NCBI GenBank assembly: GCA_001953115.1
Contig: LSSL01000287.1
Location: forward strand, 1-64,000
Length of the DNA stretch: 64,000 nucleotides
Reading direction: 5' to 3'
From: Smittium mucronatum
Lineage: Eukaryota; Kickxellomycota; Harpellomycetes; Harpellales; Legeriomycetaceae
Shown here: piece by piece, positions 9,661 through 23,800 of the stretch
Layout: each line of letters starts with the position of its first letter
Numbering within the stretch: position 1 is the first letter of the stretch
Program-made: the position numbers and the translations under genes
Notes under the pieces: generated by a model
What the model was told of the DNA's origin: nothing
The model's database searches: none
Seen by the model: the letters and a program-made list of their open reading frames with translations, nothing else

Positions 9661-11110
9661 TTTACCAAACTTTTTTTAAAAAAAGCAATATACGATTTTA
9701 TTATTATTTTTATTTTATGACGAAGTTTTTGAAATTAAGATCAAAAAATTTATAAATAAATACCATTATTTGAGGATATATGTTTTTTCGTCAAATCGTT
9801 GTTGAAAAAACATATTCAAACTAACTCTACTTTGAATAAAGGTTATAAATTATTTAGCCAAAGTTTAAAAAACTTCCAGGGCCTTTAAATTTCCAATAAA
9901 AAATAATTAATAGTATCCCTTGTTATAAATGAATACATTTGGAGAAAAAATTCCCGAGCCATGAGGTTCGTAAAAATAGAGGCTATTTATGAATATTATG
10001 CCGAATAATATAATATAGTTTTAATAGGGTTTTATTTAGATGAAAAATCGTGAAAAATGAGAAATTTCTCTTATTATTGTGTTTAAGTTTAAGAATTTGG
10101 CAAAATAGAGTTGCTTAAAGTAAAAATTTAATCAAAATTTATTTTTCAAAACAAATAAATGTTGGATTTTTACAAAAATATCGAAATATACGCGATTAAA
10201 TAATCAGTTATAGTTTTTATATTAACTCGATAATAGTCATAATTTATAATTTTTCCCCTGATTTTTTCATGTTTATTAAAATATTTTATTGCCTCATTAT
10301 TTATTGAATAATTCTCTGGTACTATAATGGCTTAAATTTCAATCATTTATAGGTATATATTATATTTTTTTATTCGAAGTTTGAAAATGAGTAAACTTAA
10401 TCAAATCGTATATATTTAATAAGTTACCCATTTTAAAAAAATTACTAGATAAATACGAAGATGAATTATTATTTTAATATAAGATAATTAAAATTTAGCA
10501 AAATTTAATAGAATTAATAGAAATCATGGATTAAAGATATGCCTGAAATATTTTATGAAATATTTTTTATTGATATCAAAACCATACTCAAATATTATAA
10601 ATTGTAAAACGTAAGAAATTCACTGAAAAATTACTTTGTAAATTTTCATCAAAACCTAAAATGAAACACAACGCAAAATATTATTTATAGGCCCAGCTTA
10701 TTTTAATATCTGGTTTAAATAAAATACATATTAAGATTTTTAATCAAAAAAATTAAATAGCGAAATTTTCTTCTTTCCAAATTGGAGCATTGTATTATGG
10801 CATGGGAAAAGAGATCTGTGCATATTTTTTGCTACTATTTCTGAATCACTACTAACTTCATCAAAATTTTCAATTATTCCGAGAATTTTTTCAATAAGAG
10901 CTAGCAGTTTTGATAATTGTGATATTTTTGACAAATAAATGACATTATTTTCATTTTTTCATTAGAAAAAATATAATCATTGTCTAGTTCTTTTGTAACA
11001 TTTTATCTTATACCTTTTTAAGACTATTTCAAGGCAAGATCTTAATATATTTCCTCTATATTTATATAAATGAGAATCAGTTTAGATAAAAACTCTTTAA
11101 GAAATGTCTT
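9661..11110. other. AT-rich, possible downstream part of the pogo relic
   Basis: No gene is seen. A 64-codon frame at 10740-10934 on the minus strand ('SKISQLSKLLALIEKILGII', then 'ENFDEVSSDSEIVAKNM') lies downstream of the pogo-like relic on the same strand. It could be a piece of that relic's acidic C-terminal end, but no diagnostic motif supports this. Confidence 0.4.
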
Positions 11111-11480
11111 TAGATCAGATATTATCGAATCAATTTCTTCAAATAATTTTTTTCGTGGCCGAGGCATTATGATTTTCCAAGCCCCCTATAATATTTACTA
11201 TAAAAGCATAAAAAATCATTAATATTTTATATATAAAGATTCTACGATTTTGAATATTTTCGGAATTCTTCAAAAATCATCGTTTTGACAAACACAGAAT
11301 CATTCTTATTCTCAATTTATTTTTATTTTTATATAATGAAACTTTGAGATAGAAATGCTCAATTGTTCCATAATCTGTATTATTGAGATTGTGTTTGGAG
11401 GAATAAATGCAATCTCAATTTCTTCTACAAGATTTTGCAAAAAATTTGAATGCGCAGATGGTTTCTATTATAATTAAAAT
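11111..11480 (-). pseudogene. pogo/Tigger-type transposase relic
   Basis: On the minus strand a broken frame reads 'KPSAHSNFLQ' then 'NLVEEIEIAFIPPNTISII' and 'QIMEQ' (about 11470-11350). This matches the pogo/Tigger (CENP-B-like) block D-N-A-P-x-H...V-x-F-L-P-P-N-T-T-S-x-x-Q-P-M-D-Q. Farther downstream (about 11185-11110) comes 'GAWKIIMPRPRKKLFEE', in the position of the family's 'W-x-K-L-W-P' block. The second catalytic Asp (in D-N-A-P) is lost, and stops and frame changes separate the blocks. An N-terminal helix-turn-helix region should lie at positions above 11500 but was not recognisable. Confidence 0.6.
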
Positions 11481-13985
11481 TTGTTCTCTTGGAATAATTA
11501 TTTGTCTCATTTTAAATTAATTCCAAAAATAACTTGAGAATAACTTGTCATATAGCTTTTTTTTTTATGAACTCCATATATCAGGAAATCTATCATTTTC
11601 TTACCTTTTTAAAGCTCCTGTGTTCTCAAAATAATAAATTACCATGGGTTTAAGCATTAATTATCATAAATAATTTTTCACAAGTAGTATCGAAACCCTA
11701 TCTTATGCATTTTTAATACCTGGAGTTTTCTTTTTTTCTTTTTTATATTGATATAAAAGTGATTTTAGGAATAAATTTAAAATAATTACGATTTGAGTCT
11801 AGGTTAAATATCTAAAGAATAGATTTATTTGGCAATTAAATCAAAAAATAAAATGAAATGAACATTTATATTACCTGAAGCTGAGGACGATTATTGTTAA
11901 AAATAATTATATATAAAAATTTTGGAATTTTTCTAACAAAATAATTATTTGTATAGCAGCTTCGCATATAAATATTATGTTTAGTAATTTTTTTTAATTT
12001 TTTTTTCTGGTCCAGCAATACCTGGCTGAGATTTTTTTTTTGATAACTTCAGTTAATTCTTTGAATATTGTTAAATTTTTTTTATCAAAGCTGTAGTTGC
12101 AGCAGTTTTTTTCATTTTTTTTGGCTATATATACACGATTTCAATATTTTCTATATTTGAAATAATTTCAGACCTCGGATAAAATGTTCTTTTTTTTTTC
12201 TTCCATAACTATAAAAGCCTAAAGCAATTTTTCTAAGACTTTCAGAGTTTTCCACGAAATATCTTAATTTAACATCTCTAATACCATATATTTTAGAAAT
12301 TTTAGAAAATTATTTTTGTGAAAATCGATGAACTCAAAGAAAAGGTTAAATAAAATTTAAAAATTCAAGAAATAAGAGAAATTCCAGTAAATAGATATAA
12401 AAAAGCTCCACATAAATGAATTTATTGATCCGAGAATGTCAGTAATATTTGTAATTTTAAGTAAAGTGAAGAAGAACTTGAGAATACCTAAATATGACAT
12501 ACGAAAATTAATTAACCAGGATATTGTAAATTATTTATTACATTTTTTTTTGAAGAAAAGTAGCATGTCAGTAATTTTAGCTTCAGAAAGATCAGTTAGT
12601 CAAACTATATTTTTATTATATAAAGAAAAATTATCCTCAAAAACCAATTGAATCCCCAAGAATAAAAATTAAGTTCACCAAGATTTTCTTACACTCACAA
12701 TTAAAAATTCCCTGGCGATTTGAAAGGAAATCATTTGTAATTGATATGGTTACGCGAAAAATAAAGGGTGACATCACTTTTAACAATACTTGAAGAATGA
12801 AAATAAAGTTTTTATTATAAATATAACAAAACCGACATCAAAAAAAGAGTGGAATTTGAAAAAATTTCCCCAAAAGCACTTCTATTAGAATAAATAAAGT
12901 TTAATTTTTCTTTATTCAGCTTATAGATGAATTGAATTTCCTATAAAATTTCTTTAGCTCCAGTTCATGTTTAATTGTAAAATTCTTAAGCTTAAATGGA
13001 TTCTAAACGATTTTTTTTTTTTTGATTTGCTAAATTTTATCAATTAAAGCGTAATATTTTTTGAATATAAATTTTTTTATAGAAATTTCAAGCACTTTAA
13101 TAATATTTTTTTGATTTAATGATTGATAAAATTATAATATGAATATTAAATAATGATTCATTTAATTAAAAATTTAACTTTTATCATAAGGGTTTATAAT
13201 TAACAAATTTTTAAGAAATAAAAATAAAACCTAAATAAATTATAAAATTTTACAGACTTAAAAATATAAATTTTTTTTTTAAAGAAAGTAAAAACGTATT
13301 TTCTATTTTTTGATCCATTCAAAAAAAATAATTATCGAAAATAAACCGAGCTAAAAGTCATTCAAAAATTTTATAGCTTATTTAATCATTTTATGTTCAA
13401 TTTATCAAAATAATTTTTAATGGAATAAAATATTGAGGAAAAATTAAATCTAATATAAATCTATAATTATTTAAGAAATAATTTATCTACAATAATCTCT
13501 TTGAAATAGCTGGGGTAATGAAAAATTTCTTAGAAAAAATCAATCTTAGTTTAGATGAATATTTTCGTCGTTTTATTTTACAGGATATTGATCTGATGCT
13601 GCCGAGAAATTTTAAATTTGAATAAATAAACTGAACTTAGTATCCTAATATTTTTTGGTCAATATAAGATTTAAATATATATAGGAATAATTAAATAAAG
13701 TCAAAAATAAAAATAAAAAAAGATTTAAATACTAATTTGGTAGCTATAGCCTACTTTTAAAAAGGTAAATTGGCAGAGAATAGTATTAATGAAATATTTT
13801 TTCTATTTTTGTATTTAATGTGTTTTAAATTTCCTTTTTTGAATTTTATTTTGAGTTTTTAATTTGGATTTCCCCAAAAAATTACTGATGTGATCGATTA
13901 TAAAGGATAAGATAAGCTATATATATACTTTTCTTATTTTTGGTACGATTAATTTTCATATAAGTGTTTATTTTAATTTCACATA
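11481..13985. other. AT-rich, no supported gene
   Basis: A 71-codon plus-strand frame at 12436-12651 ('MSVIFVILSKVKKNLRIPKY', later 'ASERSVSQTIFLLYKEKL') could be a DNA-binding fragment of an old transposase, but no motif is firm. Other frames are short and Phe/Lys/Asn-rich. Confidence 0.45.
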
Positions 13986-14960
13986 TATCTTGGAGGTTTT
14001 CTTGGCCTGTTGAAGACTTCTGCCACAAATTACGCGATATTTAGAAGCTTCGATTTCCCCTGGCGCTTTTCGGTATTAACTGGAACCTGGTTAATATTAT
14101 TGGAAGTAATGTCAATTTAGAGAATTTATGTGTCGCTTTATTTTTGTCGTTTAGTGTTAAGTTCAACCGGTGTGATATTGAGTCGATAATTTTGTAATAA
14201 ATGTTTAATAGCTAATTGATTATTTATTTATATTTTATTTATATTTTTATTTTAAATTATTTTTATTTTTAATTATTTTTATTTTTATTTTTATTTTTAA
14301 TTATTTTTATAGTTTGTTTATTAATCCTTATTTTTTTTAGTTATGATAATTTGAAAAATATTAACATATTTTCAAAGTAAATTATAAAGTGTAATAATGA
14401 ATTAGTGTCCTTATATGCCATATTTTGAAAATCAATTGTAGAAGAGTGTAATAAGAATAATATCGCGAAGAGGACTATAACAAATTTTTAATGAATTTTA
14501 ATTATATTCTCTGTTCCCGATAAGAATGATCTTATTCGGCGGCATTTATAGGGTGGGATTTCGTCCTTCATCTTTATCTATTAGGATCAGCTTGTTTAAA
14601 ATTTTTCTTTTAAGGTGTTTTATTTCTGATTAGATTTTTTACATAAAAAATCGCAGCGTTTTGAGGCTTTCACGGATTTTAATCTCGATTTAATTTTTCT
14701 TAAGAATTAATAATTACTGAAACTGGATGAGTGAATGAAAAAAATTAGCATAATGCTCTTTGTAAGTATAATAATAGTTTTGATGTTGGTGAATGTAATA
14801 AGCTTAGAAGAAGCTCTTTGTAGGTATGATAATAGTAAAAATCTGGTTAATTTAATCAGCTATTATGTTCTTTTACTTTGAATCATATCTGTAGTTGTAT
14901 ATATGATGATTTTTATTCAACTCAATCATAGTATTCCTCGTGATGGGATAGTTAACTATC
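13986..14960. other. GC-richer block of unknown identity with a 58-bp tandem repeat
   Basis: Several patches are much richer in GC than the flanks: 13991-14120 ('TTGGCCTGTTGAAG', 'CCCCTGGCGCTTTTCGG', 'GGAACCTGG'), 14510-14600 ('ATTCGGCGGCATTTATAGGG') and 14650-14690. Low-complexity TTTTTA sequence fills 14220-14335. At 14755 and 14813 the word 'GCTCTTTGTA-GTAT-ATAATAG' recurs at a 58-bp spacing, with weaker similarity before and after. No long ORF exists on either strand. It resembles a partly decayed mobile element, but nothing identifies the class. Confidence 0.4.
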
Positions 14961-16944
14961 TAAACCTTCACATATATACCGAAATATTTAGTGAATTTTG
15001 AGCCATATTTGACCAGTATATGAAGATACCTATGTAAAATAAAAAAATTCTTTGAAAAATGGGTTTATAAAAAAATTCGTAAGGAAGTGTTGTTAGAAAT
15101 TTTTAATTAATGTAGAATTGAGTTTTTTAGTCTTCTGTTAAGTTTTTGTATTTAAAAAAATATATTAAGCAAAAAATTATAAAAAATTTTGATAAAAGAA
15201 GTTAAATTTCAGTCCAATAATATTAAATTTTGTTATTTTATCAAAAAAAAACACCCAAAGAATAAGATTAATAAAAAATTTCACCAAGAAACATAACTAA
15301 GAGCCAAAAAAAATTTTTTTTTGTGAATGGAATCCTCTTATTTGTATCAATTTGCATAATTTTGAATTTAAAAAAACAATAAAGTATCAAAATAAGATCT
15401 ACACTCTTAAATATGCAATTTAATTAAAGATTCGATTCAATTAATATCAATTTTTTTTTATACAATTCAAATTTAAAGATAAAAAAAGACAAATTGAACC
15501 TATCTATCATTATCATTTTATTTATTTAGTTTCTGATGAGTAAATGTATTTTCAAGCCATAGATAATTAAAATAGTCAAAATAGATTATATAAACTATAT
15601 AATTATCAAATAGAGGAATGCATTCTTGTCATTTAAAAAAAAGTATTTGATTATTAAAAGAAAAATTAAATTGATTACTATGTAAAAAAAATTCTTACAT
15701 GTATATAAGTTTCTAAAAGCGGTTTTCGAACTATTTAAATACTGCAAAATGATAGACTGGACATTTCTTATACATTTATACTAATAGATAACAATTATTA
15801 AGATTTGTTTTGTTATTCACTAACAATCTTAAAATTTTTAGCTAATGAATTTTGACTATATTGGTTGAAATTTGAATATTTTAAGCAAAATAGATTATTA
15901 GGACAAATTAGGACATTATAAGAAATTTTAGATTAACATCTAGCTTTAGAAAATAACCAAGAAATTTAATTAGACAGTTTTAATTTTTTTTATGTTTAAT
16001 TTATATGAGAATAATAAAGTCATATAACAATTTAAAATATTCTAAAATTTAAAGTAAATATAAGCAAGATTCTAAATTTTCCAACGCATTTTATGAATTT
16101 TACATACTGATACTTCTAAATTAAATTTCAATTTAAAGAATTTCATATAATTATATTTTTATAAACCAGTATATAATCATTTTTGACCGATAAATTCATT
16201 ATTATTTTTCAAATCTTTTTTAAAAATTATAATTTTTTTTAGAAATAAATCAATATAAAGTTGAATTTGAACTAAAGAATTGAATTGATTGGGGGTTGAT
16301 AGATTACTCTGAACTTACAAAAAAAACTTTAAAAAACTATTTATCCAAATTCTATTCATCTACAATAAATTTATATACGGCTGCAGCTGTAAATTATATA
16401 TATATATATATATTTGATATAATAATAAATAACTACTGCAAAAATAAGCACATAAATAAATTCTGCAAAAAAAAAATCACAAAATGCAAATAAATTTATT
16501 TTTGATCTGTCTAAAGATGGAATTAATTCCTATATAATAAAATTTAAATAAATAAAAAAAGCGATAAATGTTTATTTGAAAAATATAAATTAAGCTCTTA
16601 ATAAACAAAGAAAAAAGAATATTGTAAAGAAGTTTCTGTTAATATTTTTGAAAGCATTTTTTAGAGTACGAAAGGGATTTTAATAGATCAATTTTGTTGA
16701 ATAATAATAATAATAATAATAATAGTATATTTTTATTTTATTAATTTAGAAAGTTTTGTTTTATAGGTAAATAAATATTCCAGATATATGAATAAGGCAA
16801 AGGAATTTTAAGTCATTATAATTTAAAGCTTTTTTTGCGTTTGAAAGCGATGAATATATACAGTAAAATTAAAAATTTCAAAGGAAGGCGCCAATTGATA
16901 ATTTTTAGTATACTGGTATAAATAAATTATTTATATCAGTTAAG
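14961..16944. other. AT-rich, simple repeats only
   Basis: No gene is seen. A (TA)n run lies at about 16395-16415 and an (AAT)n run at about 16701-16725. The 65-codon frame at 16296-16493 spans the TA run and is not credible as a gene. Confidence 0.6.
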
Positions 16945-17770
16945 ATCTCTATAATAAAGTAGCAGGACAATCGTTTTTTCCTAGGCGGATTTATGCTTAA
17001 TTTTGTATTCTGAAAGTCTTATATTTCTTGAAGGATGTTTTTAGTAGTTATTTAGTTAGATAATTATGATGTTTTCTTAATAGAATCCTTTTTTACATTT
17101 TTCGGTTATAATTTACCAGTCTTTGGTTAAATTAAATTTTCAAGTTTAATTAGCACTCTTTGTTGGCTGGTATCATTAAAAGTTAGCCTAAATTTTATAG
17201 TTTAATTTATTTATTCTTTAGTATAGGTATTACTCAAGGTGCTATGGGAATGGTTATGCAAAACCATGAGATAGTCTTTTCAGGTGCTTAACCTTGTGTA
17301 TTTGACCAGGAAGTTTTAGCTTAAAGAGAGTTAGCTGAGGATACAGGTAGATATGCTTCAGTATCAATTTCTACAGATTTTTCTGCATTAGGAGATGGCT
17401 TAGACCCATCAGTTGACCTAAAGAAGAAACAGCTATATAAGATAGTGATATCATTCGCTAATAATATCTTTAGATCCCGGTTTTAACCTTCGTATAATAT
17501 TATCGATTTTTATTCCTAAAGTGAGCACTGTAAAAAATCCCGTTATCTCCAACGAAGGGATCAATATACAAAGTGAAAATAAGTGGATGATGGTATAAAT
17601 ACTTGCTCTCATATCTCTTCTATTGAGGGCAGTATGAACTTTAGTGATGATGCGCTTAGCTTTTCCTCAGATTTTGCTGCACGGTAACAGTTTCAAGGAG
17701 ACGAATTATTCTAGTCTAGCTGGTATAAAGAATTTTCTTCCAAAAACAGTATCTAAAAATAAAATTGAAT
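16945..17770 (+). pseudogene. ORF-bearing repeat, copy B (decayed)
   Basis: On the plus strand this aligns over about 820 bp with the reverse complement of 52205-53043. Upstream words shared are 'GATCT-TA-TA-TAAAGT-G-AG-AC' and 'TCTGAAAGTCTTA'. The coding part begins at 'GGTGCTATGGGAATGGTTATG' and translates to 'AMGMVMQNHEIVFSGA', 'GDGLDPSVDL' and, after a frameshift, 'FIPKVSTVKN'. Copy A has 'AMGIIMRNHELVESGA', 'SGDLDPSVNL' and 'IIPTVGAVKT' at the same places. The 3' part shares 'AACAGTTT', 'CTAGCTGGTAT' and 'AGTATCTAAAAAT'. At least four stops and one frameshift break it. It is clearly AT-drifted relative to copy A. Confidence 0.7.
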
Positions 17771-20700
17771 TTTATTTATGAATATTTAATGTTTTGAAAA
17801 ATGAGATCAACGATATTTTATTTGGTTGAAAGATAACTAATCTTATCGCCAATTGATTTTTGCAGAAACCAGCAGCATTAGTACAAATTTTCGCTAGTTT
17901 TAAAAGAAAAAACTTTTTGTAATATGTTATAAATAACATAAAAAATGTTCTTAAGAAAGGAAATTAAAAACATATGCAACTTGCGTATTAATTAAAATGC
18001 TTTTGTATAATTAAGATCTCTATAAGATTTAAATAGGCTTATTTTTTATAAAATGGAGTATTTATTATATATTGAGTCAAAAACTAAAAAAAATAAACAA
18101 CTGATTTTTAAAAAATTCAAATTGGTATGAAGGTTTCATTAACTTTGCGTTATCAAATAAATTTTTTTTAAAAGTGTTAATTTCCATTTCACTGTCAAAA
18201 AATACTCAGAGTGAATTTTTTTTAGATTTTTTAGGATTTATTAAACCTCACTTTATAATAATGGCAGATTATATTTTATTTTGCAACCGAAATTTCGCAA
18301 AAACGAATTAAAAAATATTTTTTATCTAAATAAATACATAAAAGAACTTTTAAATCCAAAAAAGATTAGTATTTCAATTTATCCAAATCTTGTAAATATA
18401 ATTTTTTTTAATATTGAGGAATCGCTGAATCACTTAAGCTTCAATATATTCAAGGAGATAATTTTATTTTTCAAAGTCTGTGAAATTTAATTTTTAATAC
18501 TATTAATAAAAAAATTGAGTGGCTATTTTTTGTAATTTTCGTTTTTTCAAGGAAAAAAATAAGCAAATATATTTACTGCTTCAACATCTAAAAATTAATA
18601 AAAAATTTTTTGACATTAAATTAACATTTAAAATAATTTTTGTTGGGTAAATCAAAAAAAAATATCGAAATACAACCTTAAACCATCAATTATTTTATTT
18701 CATATTCTCAAGTTTACGTTTTTATTAATTTAATTCTATATTTATTTTTTTAATAAAGTTTTTTAAAATGAGGTTAAGAATCAAAAAAATTCTTAAGATA
18801 ATAAAACATTTTTCAATTAAAATATCAGTAATATTAATGTTATAAATCTGAAATAATGTAATAAAAATAGCTATTTAAACCAGGAAAATAATATTTATAT
18901 TCAATTTCGTTTAGATAAGATAATTAAATTTAAGATTATTTTTAAAAAATTATAAATAGAAAATAAGTTAGAAATTATCTAAATATGACGTCTCTGGTTT
19001 TATTTTACTTTTTGAAAATTTACTTTTCTGTTTGATAATAAATATTTCACTTCTTTTTTTTATTAAATTTCTTTTTTTGAGTATTAGGTTTCATTGAAGC
19101 GTTAAATATTTTTTACGGAAACAATCTGGTATTATAAAAAAAATATAATTAGTTTTTAAAGAATATAAATAAACAATAAAAAATTCAAATTAGCTCTCAA
19201 TAGTGTAAATCATTTATTAGGGTTTAAATAAAATTAATTTATATAAGGCTTGAATTTATCAAGGAGGTTACATAAATCCAAGACATAGTCGGAAATAAAT
19301 TTCGCACTATGTATTTTTTTAAAAAAAGGAATAAAGTATATATTTATAAGTTAGAATTGAAATGAAAATTATTAGCCACTTTTAAAGAGAAAAAAAAAGA
19401 TTCTAAGATATGATATTTATAGAAAATATTAATTATTCCATAATATGAGCTTTATAATAATTATAATATTTTATTATTAAAAATAAAAAAATTAAATTAA
19501 AGATAAATATACCCTTTGAAACTCAAATCATAATCAGTTAGGTTATGGATAGTTTTATATATAAAAAATTATTTAATTTTTTGCTTTTTGAAATTTCGAA
19601 TTTAGTTTTTTTTATCATTTTTTGAATGTTTTATTTTAGGACCGAGTCATATTTAAATTTTAAAACTCCAATTTATTCTGTTTATTTTTAGTCGGATGAT
19701 TTTTTTTTCGCTAAATTTATATTAGTCGGAAAATGTTTTATCGAGATATGCGATTGCTTCATAAGCTTAATCCATCCGAAAATAGCTTGAAATAGCCAAA
19801 TTTAGTCCAAATTAACCTATTTTTTTATAAATTAGTTCAATATTAGTCAAGATAGCCATAATTCAGTAATTAACCTATAAGTAAATACAAAAATCCATTT
19901 TTAAACACCATCTTAATTATTTAAATAATAATAATAACAATATTAATATACGAAGCAGAATATAAAAAAAGCTGCAAAAAAATTAAGAGTGTTACATTTC
20001 TTAGCACATTCAAAAAATTATCATCTTTATTATTGTTTTTCAAGTTTGAAAATAAATATCTGTAGTTAATCGGTAATTTTTTGGCAAATTTCAGGCAGGA
20101 TTGTTTTAAAATATTGCTTCAAGGTCTAAAAATACTGAAATATATGAGTTGTAAATAAAAAAAACTGAATTTTTTGATATAATATAGATTATTTTCATCT
20201 TCTAAAATGCACATTAATTAATTTCGGTATAATTCTTTAAGTAAAAGATAATATTATGATTATTAAAAAAATTATTTCAGGGATTTATTGAGATATTACA
20301 GATTGAAATAGGAATAAAAAAGCAATAAAGAATTATAAACCTGGTCGCGATTTTATTTTCAGTTTTCTATAAATCGAATTCGAAGATTTTTTAAAATTTG
20401 AATAAATATTTATATAGGTTTAGTTTTAATATAACCATTCATATTAGGCTGGGAGAGATCGCACTACTATATTTGAAAAAAGAAAAAAATTCTGCCAGTT
20501 CTTTGTAATTTTTAGCCGAATTTTAGTGTAGAGATCACCCGAATTTTTGGTTTAGTTATTTTAATTATTGATTAAATAAGAATGTTTTTATTCCAAGATT
20601 TATTTATGGAAGTGTTATAACTTTTAACAGGACTAACGATGCGGTAAGAAATAGTAGCCAGCTTGCAAAATTTAAATAGATAAAAAAAATTCTTTAAAAA
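17771..20700. other. AT-rich, no gene seen
   Basis: Frames are short. The 69-codon frame at 18281-18490 is Ile/Asn/Phe/Lys-rich with no motif. Patches near 20340-20540 ('CCTGGTCGCG', 'GGCTGGGAGAGATCGCAC') are GC-richer without an ORF and may be old element debris. Confidence 0.5.
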
Positions 20701-20705
20701 GTCAT

Positions 20706-20845
20706 TACACGAATGCCCTCAAGGTATGGAGCTGCTATGGCGACAGATGATAGTTAGGTAAAAATTTTTTAAATTTTTTTTTTAAAACTTTTTATTAACT
20801 TAAAATAAATTTCCCGTAAAAAAATAAAAATAAAATAAAATAAAC
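20706..20845 (+). mobile_element. SINE-like repeat, degenerate copy
   Basis: It contains 'GAATGCCCTCAAGGTATGGAGC' in split form: 'GAATGCCC', 'GGTATGGAGCTGCTATGGCG' and 'ACAGATGATAG', aligned to the family core 'GGTACGGAGCCGCTAGAGCG'. It ends with 'AAATAAATTTCCCGTAAAAAAA' broken by T residues, the same tail as copies at 43067 and 49957. More diverged than those. Confidence 0.55.
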
Positions 20846-23800
20846 ATTTTTATTTTATCTTTTAATTAGAAAATTATTCAAGCCTGTAAGCTGAGTAATT
20901 TTTTTTGGAATCTATTTGATTTTTTTGATTTTATAATGAAAATAAATGAGTTTAATTAAATTATTATGGGTAATGAAGTTAAAAAAAATTAATAAAAAAA
21001 ATTCAATAGAAATAAGCTTAGTTATATTTAATTTTCTATAATAATTTTCAAATCACTGATTTCTGTGTAGAACATATAATCGCGGAGGGAATATAGTGTA
21101 GGCAAGGAAAACAATTGGATATAAATAATTTCTTTTTTAAAAAAAAAAAAAAAATCTTAACGTTGCTTTTCTATTAAACTTTTGTCGAAAATTGGAGTTA
21201 AGAAATAAATTATGCTCAGTACAGATCTTTGAACTGAATGAAGTTTTTTTTTGTTATTGGCTAAATGTATAAATCACAAATAAGGATATTTTTCACTGAA
21301 AATATGCGAGATGGTCTAAATAAATGCCGTAAAAAGAGGTGAGATTTAAATTAGTCAAAAAAATATAGGGTCTTATAATTAAGTTTTTTTTCTATTTCAC
21401 TAAAATAAAGGAAGTAACAATTTTGATAAAAATCATGAAATTTGGTGCTGTGTTAATGGTAATTAAGGTTTTATAATATTATAGACGTGAAATAATTTAC
21501 GATGCAGTAAAAAAATTTAATTTGATATTTTGCTAATTGATGCCCTTATTTTTTTTTAATGATATGATTTGATGCTTCTATTTTATGATCACGAAGTTTC
21601 CTTAGTTTAGTTTGACTATTTTTGCAATTATTTTGAAATCTGACTATTTTTTCAAAAAAATTCAAAATTTTGTTTATTTTGACCTCTTTTGCTATTTTTT
21701 CTAATATAATTTGATGCTAATGTTTAAAAATGGATCCAATTAATTCTAAATTGGTGTAAATTTAAAAAATTTTGGGAAAAAAATAAGGCAAATTTTTGTA
21801 AGATAATTAGGTTACAAAAATTAGAAAAAATAATCAAATCTGATCAACCTTACATGCTAATTTTAGATATATACATTGTAAAAAATATAAAATATATAAT
21901 TTTTATACAACTATGATTAAAAAACTTGAGATTTTGACTAAAAATAAAATACATAGCTCAAAAATTTTAAAATTATGTTCCAGTCTCGTATTTATTTAAA
22001 ATAAATAGTACCGAAAGTTTGAAGCTGATTTTTTATAGTATTATGTAGTAATTTTTAATATTTTGAGGTATTTTCAAATATTTTCGGGGACCTAAAAAAA
22101 ATCAATTAAAAATTAGTAAATTTTCCAAAAGATTTAAAATTAAAATGGCTTTAGAAAAGATTTTTTGGTATTTGGAAAACTTTTTTTCAAACCAATAATA
22201 AATCCTTTATGTTATAAATTAAACACGGGATGGCAGATCGAAATGCTTCCAAAATATGAGTAAATTACGTATTAATTAAGATTTTTTAATAATTTTGAGC
22301 TATTTAAATAATTATATTTTTCTTCTATAAGGAGGAATATAGGAATATATATATAAAAATATGTTATTTTTTTAAATTCTTAAAATATAATTTCGGTGTG
22401 TGAATAGAAAAATATTATTGAAAATATTTCCCTTGATGAAAATTCAAAAAAAAAAAAACTACATAAAGTTTTGGATAAGCTTCAATTAATTCCTATTAAT
22501 CACTTTTCCATGGATTTATTGTGATTTTTTACGGAAATTTTAGTTTTTATTGAAGGTTTATATACAATTTAAACTCCAAAAATTATCCAAAATAACACAA
22601 AAAAAAAATATTAAAAAGTGAAACATTCTAAATATTGACTAGATATGTCCCAATTAAATTAACACCGTCGAAAAATTCGTAAATTTTTTATGAAAATACA
22701 AAATAAATTAAGATGAGCTCAATAAAGTTCTTTAGCTAATTAATTTTGTATCATAGATTCTATTTATCTCTATGATAATATGTATTATATGGACTCATGT
22801 AGCTAAAAATCTTCTACGGTAAAAACCTAAGTATTTATTAGCGTTTTTAAATGATAGATATGCTCTTTACATTTTACAACAAAATGGTTTGTTCCGAAAA
22901 ATGTCTTTTTACTTATGAGATATAAGTTTTTAGAAGCCAAAAGTTTAGTTATAAGAACTGTTTTTAATAGAGGTGAAAATGAGCATACTCTATATTTTTA
23001 ATTATTTGTCAAAATATATTTGGACTACTAAAATAGCTAAAATTTCAGGGAAAGAGTGATAATAGACTTTTTTTTCGCTTATTGAAATTTTTAGGAACTA
23101 TCCGATGTTAAACGTATAATAATCTTAAACCTATCTTCATGTAAATATGTTGATATCTTTTCCATTTACTTTTCCAAAAAAAATCATGAAAATTCCCGGC
23201 TTAAAAAATGGTTAAAAGATCCTTTTGGACTTTTTCTTTTTTAAAAAATCTTGAATAATTAAAATCGGTTTTATTGTTATTTGTAAATTTTTTTCTAAAA
23301 TGAAATTTGTAAAATTATTGGGTTAAATTAGTATTAAGTGGGGTTTTTGTAATTCGAAATATCCAACAAACCAATTGAATCATCGTAATAATTATCGGTA
23401 ATCCAATTGCACTACAGAAAAAATCACAATTTAGCTAATTAATCGGTAGTTAAAATGAGAATTACGAAGATTAGGTGGTACTATAAATATCTTATAAATT
23501 AATTATTTGGAAATAATTGTAGATTTTATTCAATTTGGATTTTAGGATAAATGAAAATTTTATTGGTTAAAGAATATATGATGTTTTTATTAGGAGTAAA
23601 AAATATGTTTAATAGCATCTAGATCAAATAGTAACAGGAAAATAATGATGAAACCATAAATTTTTATTTCGATGTTGTTGGAAATGTCAAAAATGAAATT
23701 CAATATTTATTAAATAGTAAATATTATTTTCTAATCTTACTCAATAATATTTATGATCGTGGAATCTTTAAAAATGCAATGATAAAATTTCTTGTTCATA

